A DNA stretch of 57,553 nt, taken from positions 1 to 57,553 of the forward strand of contig NZ_JADWYX010000056.1 of assembly GCF_016786355.1 (NCBI RefSeq), written 5' to 3'. Of the stretch, positions 19,329 to 27,187 are shown in pieces; positions within the stretch are counted from its first letter, which is position 1, and each line of letters opens with the position of its first letter. A model generated the notes under the pieces. The model searched no databases, was not told the DNA's origin, and worked only from the letters and a program-made list of their open reading frames with translations. The position numbers were made by a program, and so were the translations under genes. The stretch is from Frankia sp. AgB1.9. Its GTDB lineage: Bacteria > Actinomycetota > Actinomycetes > Frankiales > Frankiaceae.

Positions 19329-20210
19329 TCAGTCCAGGGGCGTGCTGTGGAAGTCGACGATGGCCTGGGCGATCGGGACGAGGTCCTCTTCGAGGGCGAA
19401 GTGGCTGGTGTCGAAGAAGCGCAGCTCGGACTCGGTGACCGTCTGGTGGATCGCCTCGGCGCCGGCGGGGACGAAGAACTGGTCGTTCCTGCCCCAGACG
19501 ATCAGGGTCCTCGGCTGAAGCTCCCGCAGGTAGGCCTGCCAGGCCGGATACCGCGCGATGTTCGTGGGGTAGTCCGTGATCAGCGCGCGCTGGATCCGCA
19601 CGGAGTCCGGGTGGGTGAGCGCGTAGGCGTCGAGGTTCCAGGCGTCGGGGCTCAACAGTTCCGGATTGCGGGCCCCGGTCTGGTAGAGGAACTTCGCGAA
19701 CTCGACGGTGACGGTCTTGTCGGCGGTGGACTCCTGGTCGGCCTCGCCCCCGTCGCCGGGCGCGGCGGCCTGCTGGGGTGGGAACCCTTCCAGAAAGAGG
19801 TTGGCGTTCTGGACCACCAGCCCGGCGACCCAGTCCGGATGCTTCACCGCGAGGCGGAAGCCGACCGGGCCGCCGAAGTCCTGCATGTAGAAGATGAACC
19901 GGTCGAGACCGACCTTCTCGACCCACTGCTCCATGACGTCGGCCAGGTTGGCGAATGAGGGAACCCATTTGTCCTCGACGGGGAACTCGCTGTTACCGCT
20001 TCCTGGATAGTCGGGAGCGAGCACGTGGAAGTGCGGGGCGAGCAGTGGGATCAGGTTGCGGTACATCGATGACGAGGAGGGGAACCCGTGGAACAGCACT
20101 ATCGTGGGCCGGTCCGGGTCGCCCGACTCACGGTAGAAGATACGAATACCCCCGACGTCGACCGTGCGGTGGAAGACGGCTGGGCCTGAAGCGACGACTT
20201 TATCGGTCAA
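19329..20210 (-). CDS. Alpha/beta hydrolase, haloalkane dehalogenase / epoxide hydrolase type
   Basis: 293 residues. The nucleophile elbow MQDFGGPVG carries Asp (D111) instead of Ser. HGFPSSSSMYR forms the oxyanion region. An acid in GRNDQFF (near 245) and His in SHFALEED (near 272) complete the triad. An Asp nucleophile is typical of dehalogenases and epoxide hydrolases. The cap carries an Asp/Glu/Gln-rich insertion near 150-165. The TTG start is supported by AAGGAG about 7 bases upstream. It follows a cupin gene on the same strand by 56 bases, so they probably form an operon controlled with the divergent AraC regulator. The substrate is unknown. Confidence 0.88.
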   Translation of the reverse strand: MTDKVVASGPAVFHRTVDVGGIRIFYRESGDPDRPTIVLFHGFPSSSSMYRNLIPLLAPHFHVLAPDYPGSGNSEFPVEDKWVPSFANLADVMEQWVEKVGLDRFIFYMQDFGGPVGFRLAVKHPDWVAGLVVQNANLFLEGFPPQQAAAPGDGGEADQESTADKTVTVEFAKFLYQTGARNPELLSPDAWNLDAYALTHPDSVRIQRALITDYPTNIARYPAWQAYLRELQPRTLIVWGRNDQFFVPAGAEAIHQTVTESELRFFDTSHFALEEDLVPIAQAIVDFHSTPLD

Positions 20211-20266
20211 GGGAGACTCCTTCGCCGGGACAGTACATGTGGAACGAGCTGACGGTGCGGACCATT

Positions 20267-20611
20267 TCAGGACGCGTGCTGGAGCCTCAGGAAGCGCGCT
20301 CCCGCGGTGCCGGTCGTGATGGAATACGAAGACCGGGCCGCGATGAAAACGAGCGTTCCGGGAACGACACTCTGATCGAGTACCCGCATCTCGCCTTCCA
20401 GCATGAAGAAGAACTCGCTCTCCGGGTGGCTGTGCTCACGCTCGTGGTGCCCGGGTTCGTACTCGACCAACATCGCGAGCGGCACGATTGGAGATCCGGT
20501 CTGGAACCGCTTGAAACGCACTCCTGGCTCGCCCTCTGCCGGCTTTCCCCGCCAGGCATCGGGAACCGCTTCCCAGCCGAGATCATTGGTGTCGGTGAAC
20601 GTTGCGGACAT
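20267..20611 (-). CDS. Small cupin-domain protein
   Basis: A 114-residue single cupin barrel. Motif 1 is EPGHHEREHSHPESEFFFML, with several histidines and a glutamate able to bind a metal. Motif 2 (PGTLVFIAARSSYSI) lacks the usual histidine, so the metal site may be incomplete. Cupins of this size are isomerases, dioxygenases or binding proteins. It is first in an operon with the Asp-type hydrolase and is divergent from an AraC regulator that also has an N-terminal cupin. Confidence 0.82.
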   Translation of the reverse strand: MSATFTDTNDLGWEAVPDAWRGKPAEGEPGVRFKRFQTGSPIVPLAMLVEYEPGHHEREHSHPESEFFFMLEGEMRVLDQSVVPGTLVFIAARSSYSITTGTAGARFLRLQHAS

Positions 20612-20787
20612 GGCAGTCCTTTACAGGCGCGGAAGGCTTCGTCCGTCCACAGTGTGTGAGTCGCGGATGCCTCCCGTCGCCGCGCTGGCGGCCAGAGATT
20701 CGACTCCGCCGGCCAAGCCGCGTCGCCAGGCAGCGCCGACCGCTCCCGCCCGGCCACGACGCTGTGCCAGCAGGAACCTGCGTCGTC

Positions 20788-20851
20788 ACGACCCTCTGCC
20801 GCCATGACCCTCTGCCGCCATGACCCTCCGCCGTTATGACCCTCTGACGCC
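20788..20851. repeat. Four tandem 16-bp repeats in the cupin/AraC divergent region
   Basis: The units start at 20788, 20804, 20820 and 20836. The second reads ATGACCCTCTGCCGCC, and the others differ by one to four bases. A truncated fifth unit follows. They lie 53 bases upstream of the AraC start and may be binding sites (iterons) for that regulator. There are no spacers, so this is not CRISPR. Confidence 0.75.
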
Positions 20852-20903
20852 ATGCCCCGCTGGCGGGAGGACGTCGGTGTACGCGTGTCCTAGAGTTCCG
20901 GAC

Positions 20904-21734
20904 GTGACCGCCTTCGTACCGCCGACCGCCGCCAAACAGATCGACATGCGGCGGGGTTCGGACGTCCGGGCCGGCACCTACCGATTCGACATCGGCGAGG
21001 ACGTCGTCACGGGCTGGCACACTCATCATTTCCACGAGGTGGAGTACGCGATCGAGGGTGTCGCGGAGGTCGAGACCGAGTCGGCCCGGTTCCTGCTCCC
21101 GCCCCAGCAGGCAATGTGGATACCCGCGGGCGTGGCTCATTGCCCCACCCTGACGAGAGTCAAGACAGTGGCGGTCTTCTTCGACCCCGCCATGGTTCCC
21201 GGGACGCACGACCGGGCCAGGACCCTGGCCGCCGCGCCCGTCATTCGCGAAATGATGATCTACGGCGAGCGCTGGCCGATCAGCCGGTCGTCCGGTGACG
21301 CGACGGCGGACGCCTACTTCGAGGTGCTGGCCACTCTGGTGTTCGAGTGGCTCGACCACGAGATCCCACTCAGCCTGCCCACCACGACCGATCCCGTGGT
21401 CAGCGCGGCCATGGACTACACGAATGCCCATCTGGACCAGGTGGAGCTTTTCGACGTCTGCCGCGCCATCGGAGTATCAGACCGGTCGCTGAGGCGGGCT
21501 TTCTCGGCCGTCACGGGAATGGCCTGGCGCGACTATCTCCTGCAGAGCCGACTCATGCGGGCCATGGCCATCCTGGCCGAGCCGGGCCCGACCGTCCTGG
21601 AAACGGCGACCCGAGTCGGCTTCGGAAGTGTCAGCGCGTTCACCCGCGCGTTCAGGCGGCACACGGGCGAAACGCCGACGTCCTACCGACGTCGGGTCCT
21701 CGCGGGCAGAGAGCATCCGACGGTCTCTCGCTGA
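20904..21734 (+). CDS. AraC-family transcriptional regulator with cupin sensor
   Basis: 276 residues. An N-terminal AraC-type cupin (GWHTHHFHEVEYAIEGVAEVE, then MWIPAGVAHC) serves as ligand sensor. The C-terminal double HTH runs from about 175 to 270 (DVCRAIGVSDRSLRRAFSAVTG and ETATRVGFGSVSAFTRAFRRHTGETPTSYRRR, quoted as separate segments). A GTG start at 20904 puts the cupin at the N-terminus; the frame is open upstream through the tandem repeats but that part does not look coding. It is divergent from the cupin-hydrolase operon, which is its likely target. It is convergent with glyA. Confidence 0.9.
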   Translation: MTAFVPPTAAKQIDMRRGSDVRAGTYRFDIGEDVVTGWHTHHFHEVEYAIEGVAEVETESARFLLPPQQAMWIPAGVAHCPTLTRVKTVAVFFDPAMVPGTHDRARTLAAAPVIREMMIYGERWPISRSSGDATADAYFEVLATLVFEWLDHEIPLSLPTTTDPVVSAAMDYTNAHLDQVELFDVCRAIGVSDRSLRRAFSAVTGMAWRDYLLQSRLMRAMAILAEPGPTVLETATRVGFGSVSAFTRAFRRHTGETPTSYRRRVLAGREHPTVSR

Positions 21735-21771
21735 CCAGGGACGCGAGTCCGGCCGACGGCCGGTGACGAGT

Positions 21772-21798
21772 CCGGCCGCGGGTGGGCCCGGCGGCCGG
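21772..21798. terminator. Hairpin between AraC regulator and glyA
   Basis: CCGGCCG (21772-21778) and CGGCCGG (21792-21798) form a 7-bp stem in the convergent gap. The following CGATCAAGGT resembles the tail of the palindromic repeats, but the rest of the element is missing. Confidence 0.45.
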
Positions 21799-21832
21799 AT
21801 CGATCAAGGTAGGGCAACCGCCCCGCGGTGGG

Positions 21833-23095
21833 TCAGACCCAGCCGGGCATCGGGTAGTTCGCGGTGAGGTCGCGGACCTCGCCGGCGATCTGGGCCAGGA
21901 CGGCCTCGTCGCCGTCGGCCGCGGCCTTGACGGCCTGGTCCATCCACGCGGCGATCTGGACCATCTGCTCCGGCCCCATGCCGCGGGTGGTGACCGCGGC
22001 GGTGCCGAGCCGCAGGCCGGACGGGTCGAACGGCTTGCGGGTGTCGTACGGGACGGTGTTGTAGTTCAGCTCGATGCCGGCCCGGTCGAGCGCCTGGGCC
22101 GCGGGCTTGCCGCCGATGCCCTTGCTGGTGAGGTCGACCAGGATCAGGTGGTTGTCGGTGCCGCCGGACACCAGGTCGAAGCCACGGTCGGCGAGCGCGC
22201 CGGCCAGCGCGGCGGCGTTCGTGACGATCTGGTGGGCGTAGGCGCTGAACTCGGCGGTCGCCGCCTCGCGCAGCGCGACCGCGATCGCCGCGGTGGTGTG
22301 GTTGTGCGGGCCGCCCTGCAGGCCGGGGAAGACCGCCTTGTCCAGCGGCGCGGCGTGCGCGGCGTCGGACATCAGCATCGCGCCGCGTGGGCCGCGCAGC
22401 GTCTTGTGCGTGGTGGTCGAGATGACCGGGGCGTGGCCGACCGGCGACGGGTGGGCGCCGCCGGCGATCAGGCCGGCGATGTGCGCGATGTCCGCGACGA
22501 GGACGGCGTCGACCTCAGCCGCGATCTCGGCGAACGCCGGGTAGTCGATCGTCCGCGGGATCGCGGTGCCGCCGCAGAAGATGACCTTCGGGCGCTCGGC
22601 GAGGGCTACCTGGCGGACCTCGTCCAGGTCGACCCGGCCGGTGTCCTGGCGGACGCCGTACTTGACGCTGCGGAACCACTTGCCGGTGGCGGAGACCGAC
22701 CAGCCGTGGGTGAGGTGGCCGCCCATCGGCAGCGCCATGCCCATCACGGTGTCGCCGGGCTGCAGGAAGGCCAGGTAGACGGCCAGGTTGGCCGGCGAGC
22801 CCGAGTAGGGCTGGACGTTGGCGTGCTCGACGCCGAACAGCGCCTTGGCCCGATCGATCGCGAGCGTCTCGATCGGGTCGATGAACTGCTGGCCCTCGTA
22901 GTAGCGCTTGCCGACGTAGCCCTCGGAGTACTTGTTCGTCAGGACCGTGCCGCTCGCCTCGAGAACCGCGTTCGAGACGTAGTTCTCCGACGCGATCAGG
23001 CGAATCTTCTCGTACTGGCGGCGCGCCTCGGACTCGACCAGGTTCGCGATCTCCGGGTCGGCGTTGGCCAGGTCGCGGATCGATGGCTGGTGCAT
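21833..23095 (-). CDS. glyA: Serine hydroxymethyltransferase
   Basis: A 420-residue PLP enzyme making glycine and 5,10-methylene-THF from serine. PLP lysine K231 is in TTTHKTLRGPRG. The family segments LIASENYVS, TNKYSEGYVGKRYYEG and PYSGSPANLAVY are intact. The ATG at 23095 is chosen for its Shine-Dalgarno GGAGG 7 bases upstream and its normal N-terminus; an upstream in-frame extension falls in the riboswitch leader and is not coding. Control is by a ZTP riboswitch in the 5' leader (23261-23341), which ties one-carbon supply to purine intermediate ZTP. Confidence 0.96.
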   Translation of the reverse strand: MHQPSIRDLANADPEIANLVESEARRQYEKIRLIASENYVSNAVLEASGTVLTNKYSEGYVGKRYYEGQQFIDPIETLAIDRAKALFGVEHANVQPYSGSPANLAVYLAFLQPGDTVMGMALPMGGHLTHGWSVSATGKWFRSVKYGVRQDTGRVDLDEVRQVALAERPKVIFCGGTAIPRTIDYPAFAEIAAEVDAVLVADIAHIAGLIAGGAHPSPVGHAPVISTTTHKTLRGPRGAMLMSDAAHAAPLDKAVFPGLQGGPHNHTTAAIAVALREAATAEFSAYAHQIVTNAAALAGALADRGFDLVSGGTDNHLILVDLTSKGIGGKPAAQALDRAGIELNYNTVPYDTRKPFDPSGLRLGTAAVTTRGMGPEQMVQIAAWMDQAVKAAADGDEAVLAQIAGEVRDLTANYPMPGWV

Positions 23096-23232
23096 GGGAA
23101 GACCTCCAGGAAGTGGCTGCCCGGTCCGCCCGCGCCCACACGGCCGGTCCCGCCAGCGGTGCCTGGCCGGAATGTCGGTTCGCGTGGGCCACCGGCGGAC
23201 GATCGCGCTGTGGGCAGGAGTCGTCCGGCCGA

Positions 23233-23267
23233 CGGCACCAGATAGCAGGTGCCGCTTCGGCGGCACC
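23233..23267 (-). promoter_or_regulatory. Expression platform with three mutually exclusive arms (glyA leader)
   Basis: Read on the minus strand: arm A GGTGCCG (23267-23261), arm B CGGCACC (23254-23248), arm C GGTGCCG (23239-23233). A pairs with B around CCGAAG, and B pairs with C around TGCTATCT. Arm A overlaps the 3' conserved CCTGGGT block of the aptamer, so ligand binding would decide between A:B and B:C. A:B is followed by a T-richer stretch and may be the terminator. Confidence 0.7.
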
Positions 23268-23341
23268 CAGGCGCACGGTGCCTCGCCGATCGGTCGCTTC
23301 CCGGTGGTTGATTCCACCCCAGCACGCCAGTCGCGACTCGG
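23261..23341 (-). ncRNA. ZTP (pfl) riboswitch aptamer upstream of glyA
   Basis: On the minus strand the conserved pfl blocks appear in order: a GTCGC strand of P1 followed by GACTGGCG, a GGTGG...CCACC hairpin, ACCGGGAAGCGAC closing P1, a 20-base linker, and GCGCCTGGGT with the GGG for the pseudoknot. Established knowledge: this class binds ZTP/ZMP and often controls folate and purine genes including glyA. The leader reaches 166 bases to the glyA start codon. Confidence 0.9.
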
Positions 23342-23346
23342 TCCCG

Positions 23347-23352
23347 AGTCTA
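23347..23352 (-). promoter_or_regulatory. Probable -10 element for the glyA riboswitch transcript
   Basis: TAGACT on the minus strand lies 6 bases before the first base of the riboswitch, so transcription would start at the edge of P1. It sits just after the stop of the upstream peptidase gene. No clear -35 is visible. Confidence 0.5.
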
Positions 23353-23364
23353 GCGGGTCGCCCC

Positions 23365-24975
23365 TCAGGAGCAGACCGTGCCAGGCTTCGGCACGACGAG
23401 ATTCACCAGGTAGTCATCCACCGCGTCATGGACGCACGTACTCGGTCCCTCATAGGCGCCGTGTGTGTACGACCGCCACGTCAGCAGCACGCCGCTGGAC
23501 AGCTGGGACGCGAGCGAGCGCGCCTCCGGGTACGGCGTCACCGGGTCGCCGGTGGTGCCGACCAGCAGGATCGGCGGGGCGCCCTTGGCCAGGAAGGGCC
23601 CGGTGTAGCGGGAGGCCGCCCGGACCTTCCAGAAGGCGCAGGTCAGCCCGCCGAGGGCCAGCGTGTAGCCGATCCGGGGCGCCTCGATGGCGAGCTTCGC
23701 CGCGAAGCGTCGGTAGGCCACGAGGTCCGTCGGGTAGCTCTGGTCGGCACAGTTGATCGCGGTGTTGGCGTCGAACGAGTTGTCGTAGCTGCCATCGGGC
23801 CGCCGGCCGGACTGCTGGTCGACCAGCGACAGCAGCACCGAGCCGTCGTTCGCCGTGTCGGCCAGCCCGAGCGCCAGCGCCAGGATCGGCCACTGCTGCT
23901 GGCTGTACAGCAGCTGCAGGACGGCGGATGTCAGCACGCCGCTGTCGACCGGACGGGTGGTGTCGACGTCCTTGCCCTGGGCGTAGATCGGGTGTTTCGC
24001 GATCCGGGCGACGAGCCGGTCGTAGTGGCCGAACGGGTCGCCGTCGCCGAAGGGGCAGGTGGTGGCGCGGGCGCAGGCGGTGAGGAAGGCGTCGAGCGCG
24101 GCGTCGAAGGCCTTGGCCTGCAGCAGGGTCTCCGCGAAGGGGTCCGTGGTCGACATCCTCGGGTCGACCACCGCGTCGAGCGCCAGGGCACGCAGGTGGG
24201 TCGGGAACAGCGCGGCGTAGGTGGCGCCCAGCTCCGACCCGTACGAGGCGCCGTACGCGGTGAGCCGTCGTTCGCCGAGCGCGGCGCGCAGCACGTCCAC
24301 ATCGCGGGCCGCCGCGGCCGTCGACAGGTAGGGCAGCATCTTGGCGCTCCAGCGCTCGCAGCCCTCGGCGACCCCCCGGTCCGACGCAGCCGTCCCGTTG
24401 AACCCGGCGGGCACACTCCCCTCCGTCGATCCCGGGACGGCCCGGCGCGCCCGCACGCCCACCAGGACGTCGGTGAGCTCCGTGGCCTTCTGGGCGTCGG
24501 TCAGGCATCGGACCGGCGCGCTCGCGCCGACACCCCGCTGGTCGAACCCGACGATGTCGAACCGGTCACCGACCACGGTGTCGAACAGCTGCGGGTACGT
24601 CTTGATCGAGTTGACGCCCGAGACGCCCGGCCCGCCCTCCAGGTAGACGAGCGAGCCGATCCGGCGGGCAGGCTCGCGGGCCGGCCGGCGCACCACCGCG
24701 AGGGTGATCGTGCCTGCCGCCGGGTTCGCGTAGTCGAGCGGCACGGGAAGCGTCGCGCACTGCACGCCGTCGCCGCAGGCCCGCCAGGCCGAGAGCCGGC
24801 CGACGCGGGTCGACGGCTCGGCCGCGCCGGCCGCCGGAACCGGCCCGGCGGCGCCCGCGACGGCGATCGCCAGCGCCGCTGCCCACGCCCTGGGCCGGCC
24901 GGGCCGCCGGCGACGCGGCCCACCCGCACCGGCCCCGTTGGGGCCGCCGTCCTGGTTGCGCCTTGGCTGGTTCAC
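23365..24975 (-). CDS. Secreted alpha/beta hydrolase, tripeptidyl aminopeptidase (TAP) type
   Basis: 536 residues. An Arg-rich N-region plus a hydrophobic core (AWAAALAIAVAGAAG) and Ala-rich cleavage region form a long export signal. The catalytic Ser is in GASYGSELG, the Asp in GTTGDPVTPY and the His in YTHGAYEG near the C-terminus. LEGGPGVSG is the oxyanion loop typical of the proline-iminopeptidase/TAP clan. It should trim N-terminal peptides outside the cell. The GTG at 24975 is preferred because GAGG lies upstream and the signal peptide then sits near the N-terminus; an in-frame start 97 codons upstream would add only disordered sequence. Confidence 0.88.
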   Translation of the reverse strand: MNQPRRNQDGGPNGAGAGGPRRRRPGRPRAWAAALAIAVAGAAGPVPAAGAAEPSTRVGRLSAWRACGDGVQCATLPVPLDYANPAAGTITLAVVRRPAREPARRIGSLVYLEGGPGVSGVNSIKTYPQLFDTVVGDRFDIVGFDQRGVGASAPVRCLTDAQKATELTDVLVGVRARRAVPGSTEGSVPAGFNGTAASDRGVAEGCERWSAKMLPYLSTAAAARDVDVLRAALGERRLTAYGASYGSELGATYAALFPTHLRALALDAVVDPRMSTTDPFAETLLQAKAFDAALDAFLTACARATTCPFGDGDPFGHYDRLVARIAKHPIYAQGKDVDTTRPVDSGVLTSAVLQLLYSQQQWPILALALGLADTANDGSVLLSLVDQQSGRRPDGSYDNSFDANTAINCADQSYPTDLVAYRRFAAKLAIEAPRIGYTLALGGLTCAFWKVRAASRYTGPFLAKGAPPILLVGTTGDPVTPYPEARSLASQLSSGVLLTWRSYTHGAYEGPSTCVHDAVDDYLVNLVVPKPGTVCS

Positions 24976-25264
24976 GGGACCTCGGCTTCCGCTGGAAGGC
25001 TTGCGGTCTGTGCCAGCGGCCGGGCCGTCTCCACCCGCCCGGCGCCTCGACCGCCTCGACCGCACGTCACGTTCCGTGACGACCGTGTCGGCTCCGTCCC
25101 CCGCCCCGGGCGCGGGCAACCCTCCGGCACCGGAACCGCCCACCCCGCGTGACCCGTCCCCGGTCGATCCCGGCGAACGCAGACGATCCCGGCGAGCGCT
25201 CCGACCAGGCGGTGAAGCGGACGGGTTGGTGCGTTCGGGCGGTCGAACCGAGAGACTCCAGGGC

Positions 25265-26038
25265 ATGGACTATCCCGCGATGTTCCAGACGCAGGCCGAG
25301 GCGCTCATCGCCGCCGCGGCCGGGAACCTCGACGCGCCCGTGCCGTCCTGCCCAGGGTGGGACAACCGCCGGCTGGTCAGCCACGTCGCCCGGCTGCTCG
25401 CCTCGACCGCGGCGCACCTGCCACGCGGCGTGGTCGACCCGCCGGCGTTCACCGAGCGGCCCCCGGCGCAGGACGAGGCTCTGGTGGCGCACTACCGGGC
25501 CTCACTCGCCGCGACCCTGGCGGCGTTCCAGGCCGTCGATCCGGCTGCTCCCGCCTGGAACTTCACGAACTCGCCGCAGGTCGCCGGTTTCTGGCCGCGC
25601 CGGCTGACCCACGAGCTGCAGATCCACGCCTGGGACGCGGCCAACGCGGTCGGGCCCGCGCCCGAGCTCGATCCGGCGCTGGCCGCGGACGGCATCGACG
25701 AGGTGCTGCGGGTCCTGCTGCCGGCGGCCCGCGCGGCCGGGCTCACCACCCGCGCCGAGGGCACGGCGCACGTCCACCTCACCGACCCGCTGTTCACCGG
25801 GACGCCGCCGGTCGCGGACAGCGCCGACGCCCGGCCGACACCGAGCGGCGAGTGGATGGTCGCGTTGGCCGGTGACTCGGTCGAGGTCAGCGAGGGGCAC
25901 GAGAAGGGGGACGCGGGCCTGCGTGGCCCCGCCGGCCCGGCGCTGCTGGCGATCTGGGGCCGGACCGGCTTCGACGGCCCCGGCCTCAACGCCTTCGGCG
26001 ACCAGGATCTGCTGACGGCACTGCGGCCCGGCCGCTGA
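25265..26038 (+). CDS. Maleylpyruvate isomerase family (DinB-fold) mycothiol-dependent-type enzyme
   Basis: 257 residues with the TIGR03083-like layout: an N-terminal four-helix DinB fold (VPSCPGWDNRRLVSHVARL near 25-45, and RRLTHELQIHAWDAANAVG near 115-135) with three possible metal histidines. A smaller SCP2-like C-terminal domain follows (GEWMVALAGDSVEVSEG). Relatives use mycothiol as a cofactor or for conjugation; the substrate here is unknown. The ATG at 25265 puts the conserved domain at the N-terminus. The gene is divergent from the secreted peptidase. Confidence 0.85.
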   Translation: MDYPAMFQTQAEALIAAAAGNLDAPVPSCPGWDNRRLVSHVARLLASTAAHLPRGVVDPPAFTERPPAQDEALVAHYRASLAATLAAFQAVDPAAPAWNFTNSPQVAGFWPRRLTHELQIHAWDAANAVGPAPELDPALAADGIDEVLRVLLPAARAAGLTTRAEGTAHVHLTDPLFTGTPPVADSADARPTPSGEWMVALAGDSVEVSEGHEKGDAGLRGPAGPALLAIWGRTGFDGPGLNAFGDQDLLTALRPGR

Positions 26039-26085
26039 CCCCGCCTTCCTGGCCTGGGTGAGAGGCGGCCAGCCCGTCGGCCAGG

Positions 26086-27075
26086 TCAGGAGCCGAAGTT
26101 GGCCTGGATGCGCTGGAGAAGGTAGTCGCGCGCGGTGATGTCCGGATAGCGCCCGGACGGGCTGGAGATGACGACGTCGGTGTTGGCCTGGGCGAAGAAC
26201 GCCAGCGAGTAGCGCGGCCCGGCGTACTCACCGGGCACCGGTAGCCGCACCCGGTGGAACGTCGAGGGCAGCGCGTCGTCGCTCCAGCGCATCAGCATGT
26301 CGCCGATGTTGCAGGTGATGGCGTCCGCCGTGGCCGGGACCGACGTCCACCGCTCGGCGTCGGCCTCCTTGCCGGGCATGACCTGCAGGCCACCCTCGCC
26401 CTCGCGCTGGAACAGCAGGGTCAGGCAGTCGAAGTCGGTGTGCGCGCCGGCCCGCCAGAGCCCTGGCGTCGCCTGGGCCTCGGGCGGCACCGCGAAGTAG
26501 TGCAGCAGCCGCAGCGTGCTCTGGTAGGTCGGCGCCGCCGGGTCGTGGGCGGCGGTGAAGAAGTCACGCGGGAAGCCGAGCCGGTCGGCGAAGCAGGACA
26601 GCACGAGCGTCGCCACCTCCCAACACCGCCGCTCGAAGCCGAGCATCGTCGCGGCGAAGCCGTCGAGCTCCGCGTCGGTCGGCCACAGCCCGGCCATCCG
26701 CGGCCGGGTGACCTGGTAGGACTCCTTCTGGTCCGGGGTACCGGTCGAGGGGCGGATCTGGGTGAGCTTCTCCCAGCCGGCGTTGGTGCCCTTCCGCAGC
26801 GCGTACTGACCCTTGACCTCGTCCGGCAGGGCGAACAGGGTCTCGGCCGCGCCGAAGGCCCGCTCGACCTCGGCGAGGTCGATCCCGTGGTCGACGAGCT
26901 GGAAGAACCCGATGTCGGCCGCGGCCGACCACAGCTCGCCGGTGATCTCGTCGCGCCTGCGCTCGAAGTCCCGCAGCGAGATCCGCCGGATCTCCCGGTC
27001 GGTCGCCTCGGTCCCGGCGCCTCCCATCCGGCTCTCGCGCGCCAGCTCGGTCAGGGCGTACTCAGGTGTGGTCAT
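26086..27075 (-). CDS. Isopenicillin N synthase-like 2-oxoglutarate/Fe(II) oxygenase
   Basis: 329 residues of the IPNS-like dioxygenase family. DIGFFQLVDHGID is the usual N-terminal DIOX_N motif. The Fe(II) triad is H and D in GAHTDFD (near 215-217) and H in STFHRVRLP (near 268). RYSLAFFAQ provides the RxS contact for 2-oxoglutarate or substrate. GGLQVMP is also characteristic. AGGAG lies 8 bases before the ATG. It is not in a recognisable biosynthetic cluster; it may act on a small metabolite. It sits downstream of lysG on the same strand but 112 bases away. Confidence 0.9.
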   Translation of the reverse strand: MTTPEYALTELARESRMGGAGTEATDREIRRISLRDFERRRDEITGELWSAAADIGFFQLVDHGIDLAEVERAFGAAETLFALPDEVKGQYALRKGTNAGWEKLTQIRPSTGTPDQKESYQVTRPRMAGLWPTDAELDGFAATMLGFERRCWEVATLVLSCFADRLGFPRDFFTAAHDPAAPTYQSTLRLLHYFAVPPEAQATPGLWRAGAHTDFDCLTLLFQREGEGGLQVMPGKEADAERWTSVPATADAITCNIGDMLMRWSDDALPSTFHRVRLPVPGEYAGPRYSLAFFAQANTDVVISSPSGRYPDITARDYLLQRIQANFGS

Positions 27076-27187
27076 GACGTCGCTCCTGGTCGGACGGCTC
27101 GGCGGCGCGCACCGCCCCTTTTCTAGGTTGAGCCGGGGTGTCTGACTCCGCCTGGGTTTTACCCATGGCCTGCGACACAGTCCCGCC

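Noticed and set aside
20788..20851. CRISPR array
   Set aside because: The 16-bp units are head-to-tail without spacers, and no cas gene is present in the window.
21797..21812. Fifth copy of the palindromic repeat, based on CGATCAAGGT
   Set aside because: Only about ten bases of the right end match and no left arm is present. It may be a remnant but cannot be distinguished from chance.
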